Source: CBIFWW01 sp966186435 (GTDB lineage: Bacteria; Pseudomonadota; Gammaproteobacteria; Enterobacterales; Enterobacteriaceae). From it: 12,415 bases of DNA. The stretch covers positions 1-12,415 of the forward strand of contig CBIFWW010000099.1 of assembly GCA_966186435.1 (NCBI GenBank). The letters run 5' to 3'. The notes under the pieces are model-generated. The model had not been told where the DNA came from. It saw only the letters and a list, made by a program, of their open reading frames with translations, and searched no databases. Shown here in pieces: positions 6,104 to 12,415 of the stretch. The position numbers and the translations under genes are program-made. How positions within the stretch are numbered: position 1 is the first letter of the stretch; the number at the start of each line of letters is the position of its first letter.

Positions 6104-7836
6104 TTCGCCGGGGCGGCATAGCGCACGCTAAAGCGCTGGTGCCGCCGGTAGGCATATACATCTTCCACATGGCCATCCCGGATGCGGGCCTGTAGCGCCT
6201 GCCAATATTCTGCCTGGAACAGCTCCCCGTGCAGTTCATCAAACAACGGGGCGATGCGCGGGTCAGCACATAGCCAGTGGCGGAACTCCTCCGGGAACAC
6301 ATCCCCGCTGGCCACGCTGTACCACGGCTCAGCCGCCAGTTCATCTTCTGGGTAACGGGCGGCGGGAATGCGGCGGAAATTCACCTCGGTCATATAGCAA
6401 ATTTCGTCATAATCATAAAACACCACCCGGCCATGGCGGGTGACGCCGAAGTTTTTAAACAGCATGTCGCCAGGGAAGATATTGGCCGCGGCCAGTTGGC
6501 GAATGGCATTGCCATATTCATCCACCGCATCCTTTAACTGCTGCCCTTCGACCTGTTCCAGCCAGATATTTAGCGGCACCATGCGGCGTTCAATGTACAG
6601 GTGGCTGATGGCGATATTATCCCCCTGCTCTTTCAGTTTGTTCGGTGCTTCCTGGCGCAGTAAGTCCAAAAGCGCCGGGCTGATCTGGCGCTTGTCGAGC
6701 ACGAAGTTTTCAAACTCCTGGGTATCGGCCATGCGCCCTACCCGGTCATGCTCCTTTACCAGTTGATAGCAGGCCCGCACGTGGGCGGCGCTCATCTCTT
6801 TTTGCGGGGCAAAGCGGTCTTTAATCACTTTAAACACCCGGTCAAACCCCGGCAGGGTGAACACTAGCATCACCATACCGCGCACCCCGGGGGCTTCTAT
6901 AAACTGCTCGTCGGTATTACCGACGTAGTTTACATACTCGCGATACACCTCGGTCTTGCCATGCTTCTGGCAACCGATAGACATATACAGCTCAGCGGTG
7001 GTTTTGCCCGGCAGGATCTCTCGTAGCCACTCCACCAGGGCCGCCGGGAGCGGGGCATAAACCATAAAGTAGGAGCGGGCAAAGCCAAACACAATGCTGG
7101 CTTCAGCGGGACTGGTCAGGCAAGTGTCGATAAATAACTGGCCATCGTCGGTACGGTGAATCGGCAGTAGGAATGGCACCACGCTACTGGCCAAATGAAG
7201 CTTGCCTACCAACCAGGCGGCCTTATTGCGGTAGAACAGTTCATTCGCCACTTCCAGCGGCGCATCATTTAATGCCTCAGCGCCAAAGGCATCCCGTAAA
7301 TGCTGCTCGATCCAGGCTATATCCCGGGGTAAATCCTGCCAGGGCAGCCGTAGGGGTAGATCGCTTAATGCGCTGGTCAGCAGTGTGTTCCAGCCCTCAT
7401 TGGGTATAAAGGTTTTCGCCAGCGGCCTTGGGATAGTCTTAAAGCGCCGCTCAGGTTGGGAACTAAAGATAAACAGCCGCTCCGCCGTCAGCGCCTGATG
7501 TTCGAACAGCCGACAGTAGACTGAATTAAAAAAGCTTTCGGCAATTTCAAAGCGGGGATAATCAGGTAGAAGCTCGGTGTAATGGGCTTTCACACTTAGC
7601 AGGAAGCTGGCATCCGGGGCTGAATCCCCCACGATACAACGCAGTTGCTCCGCCACCAGGCCCACATGGTGATCATACAGGTGGATACGCTTTTTCATCG
7701 CCTGCTGAACGGCATGCCAGTCAGCCTGTTCAAAGCGTTGCTGCGCCCCGGCGGTCACTTCCAGAAAACGACCATACTGGGCATCAAAACCCTGGAGTAT
7801 GGTTTGTGCAATCAATAAAGCCAGGCCACGCCCCAT
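6100..7836 (-). CDS. aceK: Isocitrate dehydrogenase kinase/phosphatase AceK
   Basis: AceK phosphorylates isocitrate dehydrogenase, switching it off on acetate, and also removes the phosphate, so it directs isocitrate into the glyoxylate bypass. With ATG at 7836 the protein has 578 residues, the E. coli length, and its residue numbers match: the nucleotide-binding stretch GVRGMVMLVFTLPGFDRVFKV (about 317-337) with Lys336, then NIFPGDMLFKNFGV with Asp457 and Asn462, and FYDYDEICYMTEVNF with Asp475, Asp477 and Glu478. The regulatory domain occupies about the first 310 residues. A GTG two codons upstream (7842) is less likely because it falls in the GGGGG ribosome-binding stretch (7846-7842). It is the last gene of aceBAK, after a 46-base gap containing a strong hairpin. 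Its stop TAG overlaps the iclR stop. Confidence 0.96.
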   Translation of the reverse strand: MGRGLALLIAQTILQGFDAQYGRFLEVTAGAQQRFEQADWHAVQQAMKKRIHLYDHHVGLVAEQLRCIVGDSAPDASFLLSVKAHYTELLPDYPRFEIAESFFNSVYCRLFEHQALTAERLFIFSSQPERRFKTIPRPLAKTFIPNEGWNTLLTSALSDLPLRLPWQDLPRDIAWIEQHLRDAFGAEALNDAPLEVANELFYRNKAAWLVGKLHLASSVVPFLLPIHRTDDGQLFIDTCLTSPAEASIVFGFARSYFMVYAPLPAALVEWLREILPGKTTAELYMSIGCQKHGKTEVYREYVNYVGNTDEQFIEAPGVRGMVMLVFTLPGFDRVFKVIKDRFAPQKEMSAAHVRACYQLVKEHDRVGRMADTQEFENFVLDKRQISPALLDLLRQEAPNKLKEQGDNIAISHLYIERRMVPLNIWLEQVEGQQLKDAVDEYGNAIRQLAAANIFPGDMLFKNFGVTRHGRVVFYDYDEICYMTEVNFRRIPAARYPEDELAAEPWYSVASGDVFPEEFRHWLCADPRIAPLFDELHGELFQAEYWQALQARIRDGHVEDVYAYRRHQRFSVRYAAPAN

Positions 7837-7854
7837 CAACACCCCCAGAAAATG

Positions 7855-7876
7855 CCCCCTGCCCGCTGGCAGGGGG
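7855..7876 (-). repeat. GC-rich hairpin between aceA and aceK
   Basis: A perfect 9-bp inverted repeat (CCCCCTGCC 7855-7863, GGCAGGGGG 7868-7876) with a 4-nt loop begins six bases past the aceA stop. In the operon transcript it is followed by CATTTTC rather than a full T-tract, so it is at best a partial terminator; it could equally protect the aceBA message from 3' decay. E. coli has REP elements at this position, linked to the very low aceK expression relative to aceA. Confidence 0.75.
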
Positions 7877-7882
7877 TAACGG

Positions 7883-9187
7883 TTAGAACTGCGATTCTTC
7901 GGTGGAGCCGGTCAATGCCGTGACCGATGAAGTACCGCCCTGGATGATGTTGGTCACCCGGTCGAAGTAGCCGGTGCCCACTTCCTGCTGGTGGGAAACG
8001 AATGTGTAACCCTGCTCTGCGGCCGCAAATTCTGGCTGCTGTACTTTCTCAACGTAGTGCTTCATCCCCTCACCCTGGGCATAGGCATGGGCCAGGTCGA
8101 ACATGTTGAACCACATGCTGTGGATACCCGCCAGGGTAATAAACTGGAACTTGTAACCCATGTCAGACAGCGCCTGCTGGTAGCGGGCGATAGTCTGGTC
8201 ATCCAGTTTTTTCTTCCAGTTAAAGGATGGCGAGCAGTTATAGGCCAGCAATTTGCCAGGGAACTGGGCGTGGATGGCGTCAGCAAAGCGCTTGGCTTGC
8301 TCCAGATCCGGGGTAGAGGTTTCACACCATACCAGGTCAGCGTATGGGGCGTAGGCCAGGCCACGGCTGATGGCTTGCTCAATCCCGGCATGGGTGCGGT
8401 AGAACCCTTCAGAGGTGCGATCGCCGGTAATAAACTCACGGTCATATTCGTCACAATCGGAGGTCAGCAGATCTGCCGCATCAGCATCAGTACGGGCGAT
8501 CAGCAGGGTTGGTACCCCCATTACGTCGGCAGCCAGGCGTGCCGCCACCAGTTTCTGAATTGCTTCCTGAGTAGGCACTAACACTTTGCCGCCCATATGG
8601 CCGCATTTCTTCACCGAGGCCAGCTGATCTTCAAAGTGCACAGCCGCTGCCCCGGCTTGAATCATGGACTTCATCAGTTCGAAGGCATTCAGTACGCCGC
8701 CAAAGCCCGCTTCCGCATCAGCTACAATCGGCAGGTAGTAATCCACATGGCGCGGGTCGCCTTTCTCAATACCCGCCGCCCACTGGATCTGGTCAGCGCG
8801 GCGGAAGGTGTTATTAATGCGGTCTACCACCGCAGGCACGGAGTTAGCCGGGTATAAAGACTGATCCGGGTACATGCTAGATGCCAGGTTTGCATCAGCC
8901 GCTACCTGCCAGCCAGACAGGTAAATCGCTTCAATACCCGCTTTTGCCTGTTGCAGCGCCTGGCCGCCAGTCAGTGCACCAAGGCTATTCACATAGCCCT
9001 TTTTGGATTCACCGTGCAGCAACCCCCACATACGCTTCGCCCCCATCTGCGCCAGAGTACACTCCGGGTTAACGGAGCCGCGTAATTTCACCACTTCTTC
9101 AGCGCTGTATGGGCGGCGGATACCTTCCCAACGTGCCTGTTTCCATTCCTGCTGTAATTCTTCGATTTGTTGGTTACGGCTTTTCAT
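7883..9187 (-). CDS. aceA: Isocitrate lyase AceA
   Basis: AceA cleaves isocitrate to glyoxylate and succinate, the first glyoxylate-bypass step, in the cytoplasm as a Mg-dependent tetramer. The 434-residue product equals the E. coli enzyme in length. Visible are GWQVAADAN (about 92-100), the Mg-binding region PIVADAEAGFGG (about 153-164), the active-site signature KKCGHMGGKV with Cys195 as catalytic base, WCETSTPDLE, and the conserved end IQGGTSSVTALTGSTEESQF. An in-frame TTG at 9202 would add five residues, but ATG 9187 has GGAG (9200-9197) nine bases upstream and begins with the conserved MKSRNQQIEELQ. It is the middle gene of aceBAK, 29 bases after aceB. Confidence 0.97.
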   Translation of the reverse strand: MKSRNQQIEELQQEWKQARWEGIRRPYSAEEVVKLRGSVNPECTLAQMGAKRMWGLLHGESKKGYVNSLGALTGGQALQQAKAGIEAIYLSGWQVAADANLASSMYPDQSLYPANSVPAVVDRINNTFRRADQIQWAAGIEKGDPRHVDYYLPIVADAEAGFGGVLNAFELMKSMIQAGAAAVHFEDQLASVKKCGHMGGKVLVPTQEAIQKLVAARLAADVMGVPTLLIARTDADAADLLTSDCDEYDREFITGDRTSEGFYRTHAGIEQAISRGLAYAPYADLVWCETSTPDLEQAKRFADAIHAQFPGKLLAYNCSPSFNWKKKLDDQTIARYQQALSDMGYKFQFITLAGIHSMWFNMFDLAHAYAQGEGMKHYVEKVQQPEFAAAEQGYTFVSHQQEVGTGYFDRVTNIIQGGTSSVTALTGSTEESQF

Positions 9188-9216
9188 AGATAAATGCTCC
9201 AAAGGGTATAGGTGAA

Positions 9217-10815
9217 TTACGCCAGCAGTTTGTAGCCAGGCAGGGTCAGGAAATCGATCAGATCGTCGGAAGTAGTGATTTGTTCCATCAGCCGTGCCGC
9301 TTCCTGGAACCGGCCCTGTTGATAACGTTCATCACCCACTTCCCGGGCAACAACCGCCATCTCCTGAGCCAACATTTCGCGGAACAGCGCCTTAGTAATG
9401 AGCTGACCACTGCTGAGGGTCTTCTCATGATGGATCCATTGCCAGATAGAAGTGCGTGAGATTTCTGCCGTCGCCGCATCCTCCATCAGGCCATAAAAGG
9501 GGACGCAGCCATTGCCAGAGATCCAGGCTTCGATGTACTGCACCGCCACCCGAATGTTGGCCCGCATACCCGCTTCGGTACGGTCGCCGGGGCATGGCTC
9601 CAGCAGCTGATTGGCGCTGATGGCTTCATCCTGGTCACGGCTGATGTCTAACTGGTTTTTACGGTCACCCAATACCCCATCAAAAATCGCCATGGCGGTA
9701 TCAGCCAGGCCAGGGTGAGCCACCCAGGTACCATCGTGGCCATTATTGGCTTCCAGGGATTTATCCGCTTTGACCTTATTCAGCACGGCTTCGTTGGCCG
9801 CCGGATCTTTACTGGGAATAAACGCCGCCATTCCACCCATGGCAAAAGCACCACGGCGGTGGCAGGTCTTAATCAACAGCCGGGAGTAAGCGCTGAGGAA
9901 AGGCTTATCCATAGTGACGCTTTGACGGTCTGGCAATACCCGATCCGGGTGGCTTTTCAGGGTTTTGATATAGCTGAAAATGTAATCCCAGCGGCCACAG
10001 TTCAGGCCGACGATATGGTCGCGCATGGCGAACAAGATTTCGTCCATCTGGAACACCGCTGGCAGTGTCTCAATCAACAGGGTGGCTTTGATGGTGCCAC
10101 GCGGCAGTGAGAAACGGTCTTCGGTAAAGCTAAACACTTCGCTCCACCAGGCGGCCTCTTGCCAGGATTGGGTCTTCGGCAGATAAAAATAGGGGCCGCT
10201 GCCTTTTGCTAACAACGCCTGGTAGTTGTGGAAGAAGTAGAGGCCGAAATCAAACAGGCTGCCAGAGAAGTCTTGCCCTTCAAATGTCACGTGTTTTTCT
10301 GGCAGATGTAGGCCCCGTACCCGGCAAATCAACACCGCAGGATCGGGCTTCAGCTGGTAAATTTTCCCGGCTTCATTAGTCCAGGAGATGGTGCCTTTAA
10401 TAGCATCATGCAGGTTGATTTGGCCCTCAATCACTTTGCGCCAAGAGGGGGCCAGGGAGTCCTCAAAATCCGCCATAAATACTTTCACGTTGGCATTCAT
10501 GGCGTTGATAACCATTTTACGTTCAACAGGCCCGGTGATCTCTACCCGCCGATCTTGCAGGTCTGCCGGAATACCACGGACTTTCCAGTCACCTTCACGA
10601 ATGGAAGCAGTTTCCGTGTTGAAGTCTGGAAGTTTACCGTTATCAATTGCCTGCTGCTCGCGTGCGCGGGCAGACAAAAGCTGATGGCGGCGGGCACCAA
10701 AATGGGCGGCTAATTCGGTGAGGAACTCTCTCGCATCTGGTGTCAGGATTTGACGCTCCTGCTCGCCAAATGGCTGGCTGAAAGCCAGTTCTGCATTGAT
10801 AACCTGTTGAGTCAT
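9217..10815 (-). CDS. aceB: Malate synthase A AceB
   Basis: AceB condenses glyoxylate with acetyl-CoA to malate, the second step of the bypass. The 532-residue protein is one shorter than the E. coli A isoform. Seen in order: the start of the barrel with MADFEDSLAPSW (about 114-125), RVRGLHLPEKH (165-175) carrying the expected catalytic Arg, the malate synthase signature RDHIVGLNCGRWDYIF (265-280), RGAFAMGGMAAFIP, ANNGHDGTWVAHPGLADTA, and the C-terminal domain with NGCVPFYGLMEDAATAEISR holding the expected catalytic Asp. The lack of the long extra domain of malate synthase G supports the A type. ATG 10815 has AAGAGGA (10830-10824) eight bases upstream. It is the first gene of the aceBAK operon. 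Confidence 0.97.
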   Translation of the reverse strand: MTQQVINAELAFSQPFGEQERQILTPDAREFLTELAAHFGARRHQLLSARAREQQAIDNGKLPDFNTETASIREGDWKVRGIPADLQDRRVEITGPVERKMVINAMNANVKVFMADFEDSLAPSWRKVIEGQINLHDAIKGTISWTNEAGKIYQLKPDPAVLICRVRGLHLPEKHVTFEGQDFSGSLFDFGLYFFHNYQALLAKGSGPYFYLPKTQSWQEAAWWSEVFSFTEDRFSLPRGTIKATLLIETLPAVFQMDEILFAMRDHIVGLNCGRWDYIFSYIKTLKSHPDRVLPDRQSVTMDKPFLSAYSRLLIKTCHRRGAFAMGGMAAFIPSKDPAANEAVLNKVKADKSLEANNGHDGTWVAHPGLADTAMAIFDGVLGDRKNQLDISRDQDEAISANQLLEPCPGDRTEAGMRANIRVAVQYIEAWISGNGCVPFYGLMEDAATAEISRTSIWQWIHHEKTLSSGQLITKALFREMLAQEMAVVAREVGDERYQQGRFQEAARLMEQITTSDDLIDFLTLPGYKLLA

Positions 10816-10890
10816 TCAGTTAATCCTCTTACGCATTCCCAAAAGAACAGCAAAGTGAAAGTGCTGATGAATTTTGCAGCAGTGAATTTA

Positions 10891-10918
10891 ATCCTAAACC
10901 AACATTTAGAAAAATCAA
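10891..10918 (-). promoter_or_regulatory. Candidate aceBAK promoter
   Basis: A TTGATT -35 (10918-10913), 16-bp spacer and TAGGAT -10 (10896-10891) lie about 75 bases before aceB, overlapping the IclR operator as expected for repression by blocking RNA polymerase. The hexamers are moderate matches chosen by eye; a neighbouring AT-rich alternative cannot be excluded. Confidence 0.35.
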
Positions 10919-10931
10919 AAACCATTTCCAT
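10903..10931 (-). promoter_or_regulatory. IclR operator of aceBAK
   Basis: Read on the minus strand the site contains TGGAAATGGTTTTTGA, followed by TTTTTCTAAATG. This closely resembles the E. coli aceB operator as I remember it (TGGAAATTGTTTTTGA, then TTTTGCATTTTAAATG), and it carries the TGGAAAT half-site of the IclR consensus. Its place, about 90-115 bases before aceB, also fits. Confidence 0.75.
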
Positions 10932-10950
10932 TTTCAATGGGTTAATCATT

Positions 10951-10963
10951 TATATTATTGATT
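10951..10963 (-). promoter_or_regulatory. Possible IHF site upstream of aceBAK
   Basis: The minus-strand 13-mer AATCAATAATATA matches the IHF core WATCAANNNNTTR at all but one position and lies in the most AT-rich part of the window, next to the IclR operator. In E. coli, IHF relieves IclR repression of aceBAK. IHF matches in AT-rich DNA are frequent by chance. Confidence 0.3.
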
Positions 10964-11041
10964 TATATAATGTTATTTTTTATTACCAATTGAATTTGAT
11001 TTCACAAAGATAAAAGCCGAGCTTTTCACTGATGGCACAAT

Positions 11042-11055
11042 GCTGAATCGAGAAG
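11042..11055 (+). promoter_or_regulatory. Possible Cra (FruR) site upstream of aceBAK
   Basis: GCTGAATCGAGAAG fits the Cra consensus RSTGAAWCSNTHHW at 12 of 14 positions, with the strong half TGAATCG intact. It lies about 160 bases upstream of the candidate aceBAK start, near the distance I recall for the activating Cra site in E. coli. Confidence 0.45.
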
Positions 11056-11121
11056 GGAAATTTTTGGCAGCGTATCGCGCGGTAGTGAGTTAGGTTTTGG
11101 CAGAAAGTAGGGGAGGAAACC

Positions 11122-11145
11122 GGCGATAACAGCAGGTCTATCGCC
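11122..11145 (-). terminator. Hairpin after metA, possible weak terminator
   Basis: GGCGATA (11122-11128) and TATCGCC (11139-11145) form a 7-bp perfect stem with a 10-nt loop 19 bases past the metA stop. In the metA transcript the stem is followed by GGTTTCC, which is not a proper T-tract. The remaining sequence up to about 11000 shows no gene. Confidence 0.4.
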
Positions 11146-11164
11146 AGAATATATCGAGATCGGG

Positions 11165-12094
11165 TTACTCGAGAGTTGGATTCATATGGCGCAGATCAAA
11201 CGGGGTGATCTGATAGACATAGTAGTTCAACCAGTTGGTAAATAACAAATTGCCGTGGCTGCGCCAGGTGGCTCTGGGGCTATTCATCGGGTCATTGCCT
11301 GGGAAATAGTTCTCTGGCAATGCAGCTTCAATCCCGGCTTCAACATCGCGGAAATACTCCCCTGCCAAAGTCAGGGCATCATACTCTGGGTGGCCAGTAA
11401 CAAAAGCCATGCGCTTGTCCGGGGTGGCAAATAGATAGGCATCCCCTTGTTCAGACTCGGCAAAGATCTCAAGATCGGTGTGTTCACGGATCACCGAGGC
11501 CGGGAAATCGGCATAGCGGGAATGGGGAGCCAGGAAGTTATCATCAAAGCCGCGGGTTAATAGCGCATGGGGATGGAGGGTTTGGTGCTCAAAGACGCCA
11601 GAGATTTTGTCCTGACGGGTCAGTTTAGGGATGTTATACAGCACATTTAGCGCCGCTTGTACCGCCCAACAGACAAACAGGGTCGAGGTCACGTGGTCCC
11701 GCGCCCAGTTAACTACTCGCCGGATTTGAGGCCAGTAGGCGACATCGTCGAACTCCACCAGGCCTAGAGGTGCGCCGGTGACAATCAGCCCATCAAAATT
11801 TTCATTCTGAATATCGTCAAAATCACAGTAGAAGTTATTTAGATGCTCGGCCGGAGTATTCTTTGACTCACGGCTATCAATACGCAACAAATGGATATCT
11901 AACTGTAAAGCCGAGTTCGACAGCAAGCGCAGGAACTGGTTTTCAGTTTCAATTTTCTTCGGCATCAGGTTAAGGATCAGTACTTTAAGCGGGCGGATAT
12001 TCTGTACGCTGGCGCGCGACGTGGTCATGACAAAGACGTTTTCTTCACGCAAAAAGTTAACTGCTGGCAGTTCATCCGGTACCCTGATTGGCAT
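11165..12094 (-). CDS. metA: Homoserine O-succinyltransferase MetA
   Basis: MetA transfers succinyl from succinyl-CoA to homoserine, the committed step of methionine synthesis. The 309-residue protein has the normal length. The class I glutamine-amidotransferase-like fold shows Lys47 in LNLMPKKIETENQFLRLL, the nucleophile Cys142 in LFVCWAVQAALN, and His235 and Glu237 in FVTGHPEYD. Gly111 (TGAPLGLVEF) is the residue linked to succinyl- rather than acetyl-CoA use in this family. The end NYYVYQITPFDLRHMNPTLE is strongly conserved. ATG 12094 has GAGGGG (12106-12101) six bases upstream. metA has its own MetJ operator and lies upstream of aceB in the same direction, as in E. coli; the 349-base gap with ace control sites suggests separate transcription. 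Confidence 0.97.
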   Translation of the reverse strand: MPIRVPDELPAVNFLREENVFVMTTSRASVQNIRPLKVLILNLMPKKIETENQFLRLLSNSALQLDIHLLRIDSRESKNTPAEHLNNFYCDFDDIQNENFDGLIVTGAPLGLVEFDDVAYWPQIRRVVNWARDHVTSTLFVCWAVQAALNVLYNIPKLTRQDKISGVFEHQTLHPHALLTRGFDDNFLAPHSRYADFPASVIREHTDLEIFAESEQGDAYLFATPDKRMAFVTGHPEYDALTLAGEYFRDVEAGIEAALPENYFPGNDPMNSPRATWRSHGNLLFTNWLNYYVYQITPFDLRHMNPTLE

Positions 12095-12118
12095 CCTATT
12101 CCCCTCACTTACTCATTT

Positions 12119-12142
12119 AAACGTTTAGACATCCAGATAGCT
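12119..12142 (-). promoter_or_regulatory. Tandem MetJ (met box) operator of metA
   Basis: Three adjoining 8-mers on the plus strand, AAACGTTT, AGACATCC and AGATAGCT, match the met box AGACGTCT at 6, 6 and 5 of 8 positions in exact 8-bp register. MetJ with S-adenosylmethionine binds such arrays cooperatively. The minus-strand sequence TATCTGGATGTCTAAACG, ahead of the ribosome binding site, is as I recall it in E. coli metA. Confidence 0.75.
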
Positions 12143-12144
12143 GA

Positions 12145-12172
12145 AGATAACGATTCCGGTTTTAAATGTCGA
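12145..12172 (-). promoter_or_regulatory. Candidate metA promoter
   Basis: TCGACA (-35, 12172-12167; 5 of 6 to consensus), a 16-bp spacer and TTATCT (-10, 12150-12145) would start transcription at about 12138, inside the met boxes, which would explain MetJ repression. Chosen by eye; no other evidence. Confidence 0.4.
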
Positions 12173-12211
12173 GAGTTGCAAGGCTAGGGTGAAAATGTTT
12201 CACGTAAATGC

Positions 12212-12239
12212 AAAAAGGCCATCCGTAAGGATGGCCTTT
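12212..12239 (-). terminator. Intrinsic terminator upstream of metA (last of the series)
   Basis: A perfect 11-bp stem (12214-12224 with 12229-12239), a 4-nt loop and five T on the minus strand (12216-12212) make a strong leftward terminator. It stops transcription arriving from the right before the metA promoter. Its arms AAAGGCCATCC / GGATGGCCTTT resemble terminators found after enterobacterial rRNA operons. Confidence 0.85.
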
Positions 12240-12262
12240 GTGTCTGGTTCTTTTATACCGCA

Positions 12263-12293
12263 AGCCTGACAGTTGTATGGTCGGGCTCTTTTT
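12263..12293 (+). terminator. Rightward terminator-like hairpin
   Basis: AGCCTGAC (12263-12270) and GTCGGGCT (12280-12287) pair over 8 bp with one G-U, followed by C and five T (12289-12293). It faces opposite to its neighbours and would block plus-strand transcription from the metA side. Its left arm and loop belong to the repeated 18-mer described separately. Confidence 0.5.
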
Positions 12294-12320
12294 GGTTAGC
12301 GAACTGCCATAATCCCAATG

Positions 12321-12352
12321 CAGAAAGGCCACTCTTTCGAGTGGCCTTTCTG
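12321..12352 (-). terminator. rrn T1-like terminator hairpin
   Basis: A perfect 14-bp stem (12321-12334 with 12339-12352) is capped on the minus strand by a GAAA loop. Sequence and loop resemble the E. coli rrnB T1 terminator (AAAGGC...CGAAAG...GCCTTTC). It follows a copy of the 5S rRNA 3' tail (12373-12363, minus). A T-tract is lacking, as is common for long rrn stems. Confidence 0.65.
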
Positions 12353-12376
12353 TCTTATTGAAGCCTGGCAGTTGTA

Positions 12377-12397
12377 TGACGGGCGTCCTGCCCGTCA
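12377..12397. repeat. Palindrome at the right edge
   Basis: TGACGGGC (12377-12384) and GCCCGTCA (12390-12397) form a perfect 8-bp stem with a 5-nt loop, continuing into a C/G-rich stretch that leaves the window. It belongs to the structured region flanking the 5S-tail-like sequence; no T-tract is visible. Confidence 0.5.
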
Positions 12398-12415
12398 CCC
12401 TCCGGGCAGCGCTCC

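Larger units (their letters stand above)
12261..12378. repeat. Direct repeat pair carrying a 5S rRNA 3'-end-like sequence
   Basis: The 18-mer AAGCCTGRCAGTTGTATG occurs at 12262-12279 and 12361-12378 with a single A/G difference, 99 bases apart. On the minus strand the right copy reads AACTGCCAGGC, identical to the last part of enterobacterial 5S rRNA, and is followed by CAATAAGAC and the T1-like hairpin, much as in E. coli rrn operons. The bases before it do not match the 5S body, so no complete 5S gene is present here. Confidence 0.6.

Noticed and set aside
7837..7842. GTG start two codons upstream for aceK
   Set aside because: It overlaps the GGGGG ribosome-binding stretch, and the ATG at 7836 gives the usual 578-residue length.
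7991..8581. A 196-codon open frame on the plus strand
   Set aside because: It is antisense to aceA; the aceA reading is certain and the antisense product resembles no family I know.
9188..9202. TTG start five codons upstream for aceA
   Set aside because: The ribosome binding site GGAG overlaps the TTG itself, and the family N-terminus begins at ATG 9187.
10750..11013. An 87-codon open frame on the plus strand covering the aceB start and promoter
   Set aside because: It overlaps the aceB start and the AT-rich control region with the IclR operator; its Asn/Ile/Tyr-rich end is what AT-rich non-coding DNA gives.
12162..12398. A 78-codon open frame on the minus strand upstream of metA
   Set aside because: It runs through two terminator hairpins and both 18-mer repeats, has no ribosome binding site that I can see, and its composition is that of repeats read as protein.
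1..12415. CRISPR array, insertion sequence, prophage, toxin-antitoxin or defence genes
   Set aside because: No regularly spaced repeats, transposase, integrase or related motifs were seen; apart from the rtcR remnant the genes are core metabolic or housekeeping genes with even coding style.

Overview
The window is ordinary chromosomal DNA of a gamma-proteobacterium of the order Enterobacterales. AceB, AceA, AceK, IclR, MetA, RluF, YjbB and YjbD all look like close, near full-length orthologues of the E. coli proteins, and the metA-aceB-aceA-aceK...iclR...yjbB...rluF-yjbD order is a compacted form of the E. coli order. It is probably not E. coli or a very close relative: arpA, metH and pepE, which I recall lying inside this block in E. 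coli, are absent here, and a panS-type transporter and an rtcR remnant sit next to yjbD. I cannot name the genus. The comparisons with E. coli are from memory.

Layout, left to right. (1) 18-1017 (+) is a broken rtcR, the sigma-54 activator of RNA repair; it has lost most of its AAA+ domain and carries a further stop, and it ends at a strong terminator. (2) 1161-2084 (+) panS, a ketopantoate/pantothenate-type carrier, preceded by a GC-rich leader that can fold. (3) 2176-2448 (+) yjbD, a small DUF3811 protein, converging on rluF (2469-3341, -), a 23S rRNA pseudouridine synthase. The yjbD terminator lies within the 3' end of rluF. (4) 3422-5053 (-) yjbB, a Na/Pi-cotransporter-family protein with a PhoU-like tail. 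(5) 5270-6103 (+) iclR with its own operator. (6) 6100-10815 (-) the glyoxylate-bypass operon aceB-aceA-aceK, read right to left and ending in a 4-bp overlap with the end of iclR. (7) 10816-11164, the aceBAK control region. (8) 11165-12094 (-) metA. (9) 12095-12415, the metA promoter and MetJ boxes followed by tandem hairpins that resemble sequence found just after the 5S gene of an rRNA operon.

How the genes work together. AceA splits isocitrate to glyoxylate and succinate. AceB joins glyoxylate with acetyl-CoA to give malate, which allows growth on acetate or fatty acids. AceK inactivates and reactivates isocitrate dehydrogenase, setting flux between the TCA cycle and the bypass. IclR represses the operon and itself. 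An IclR operator, a possible IHF site and a possible Cra site can be read upstream of aceB, so the E. coli control scheme seems conserved. MetA commits homoserine to methionine under a MetJ operator. RtcR is probably non-functional.

I see no CRISPR array, complete insertion sequence, prophage, toxin-antitoxin pair or defence gene, and no convincing new system. The observations worth a second look are regulatory or about gene decay: the rtcR pseudogene, the panS leader, the aceA-aceK hairpin, the terminator inside rluF, the iclR/aceK stop overlap, and the repeated 5S-tail/terminator modules at the right edge.
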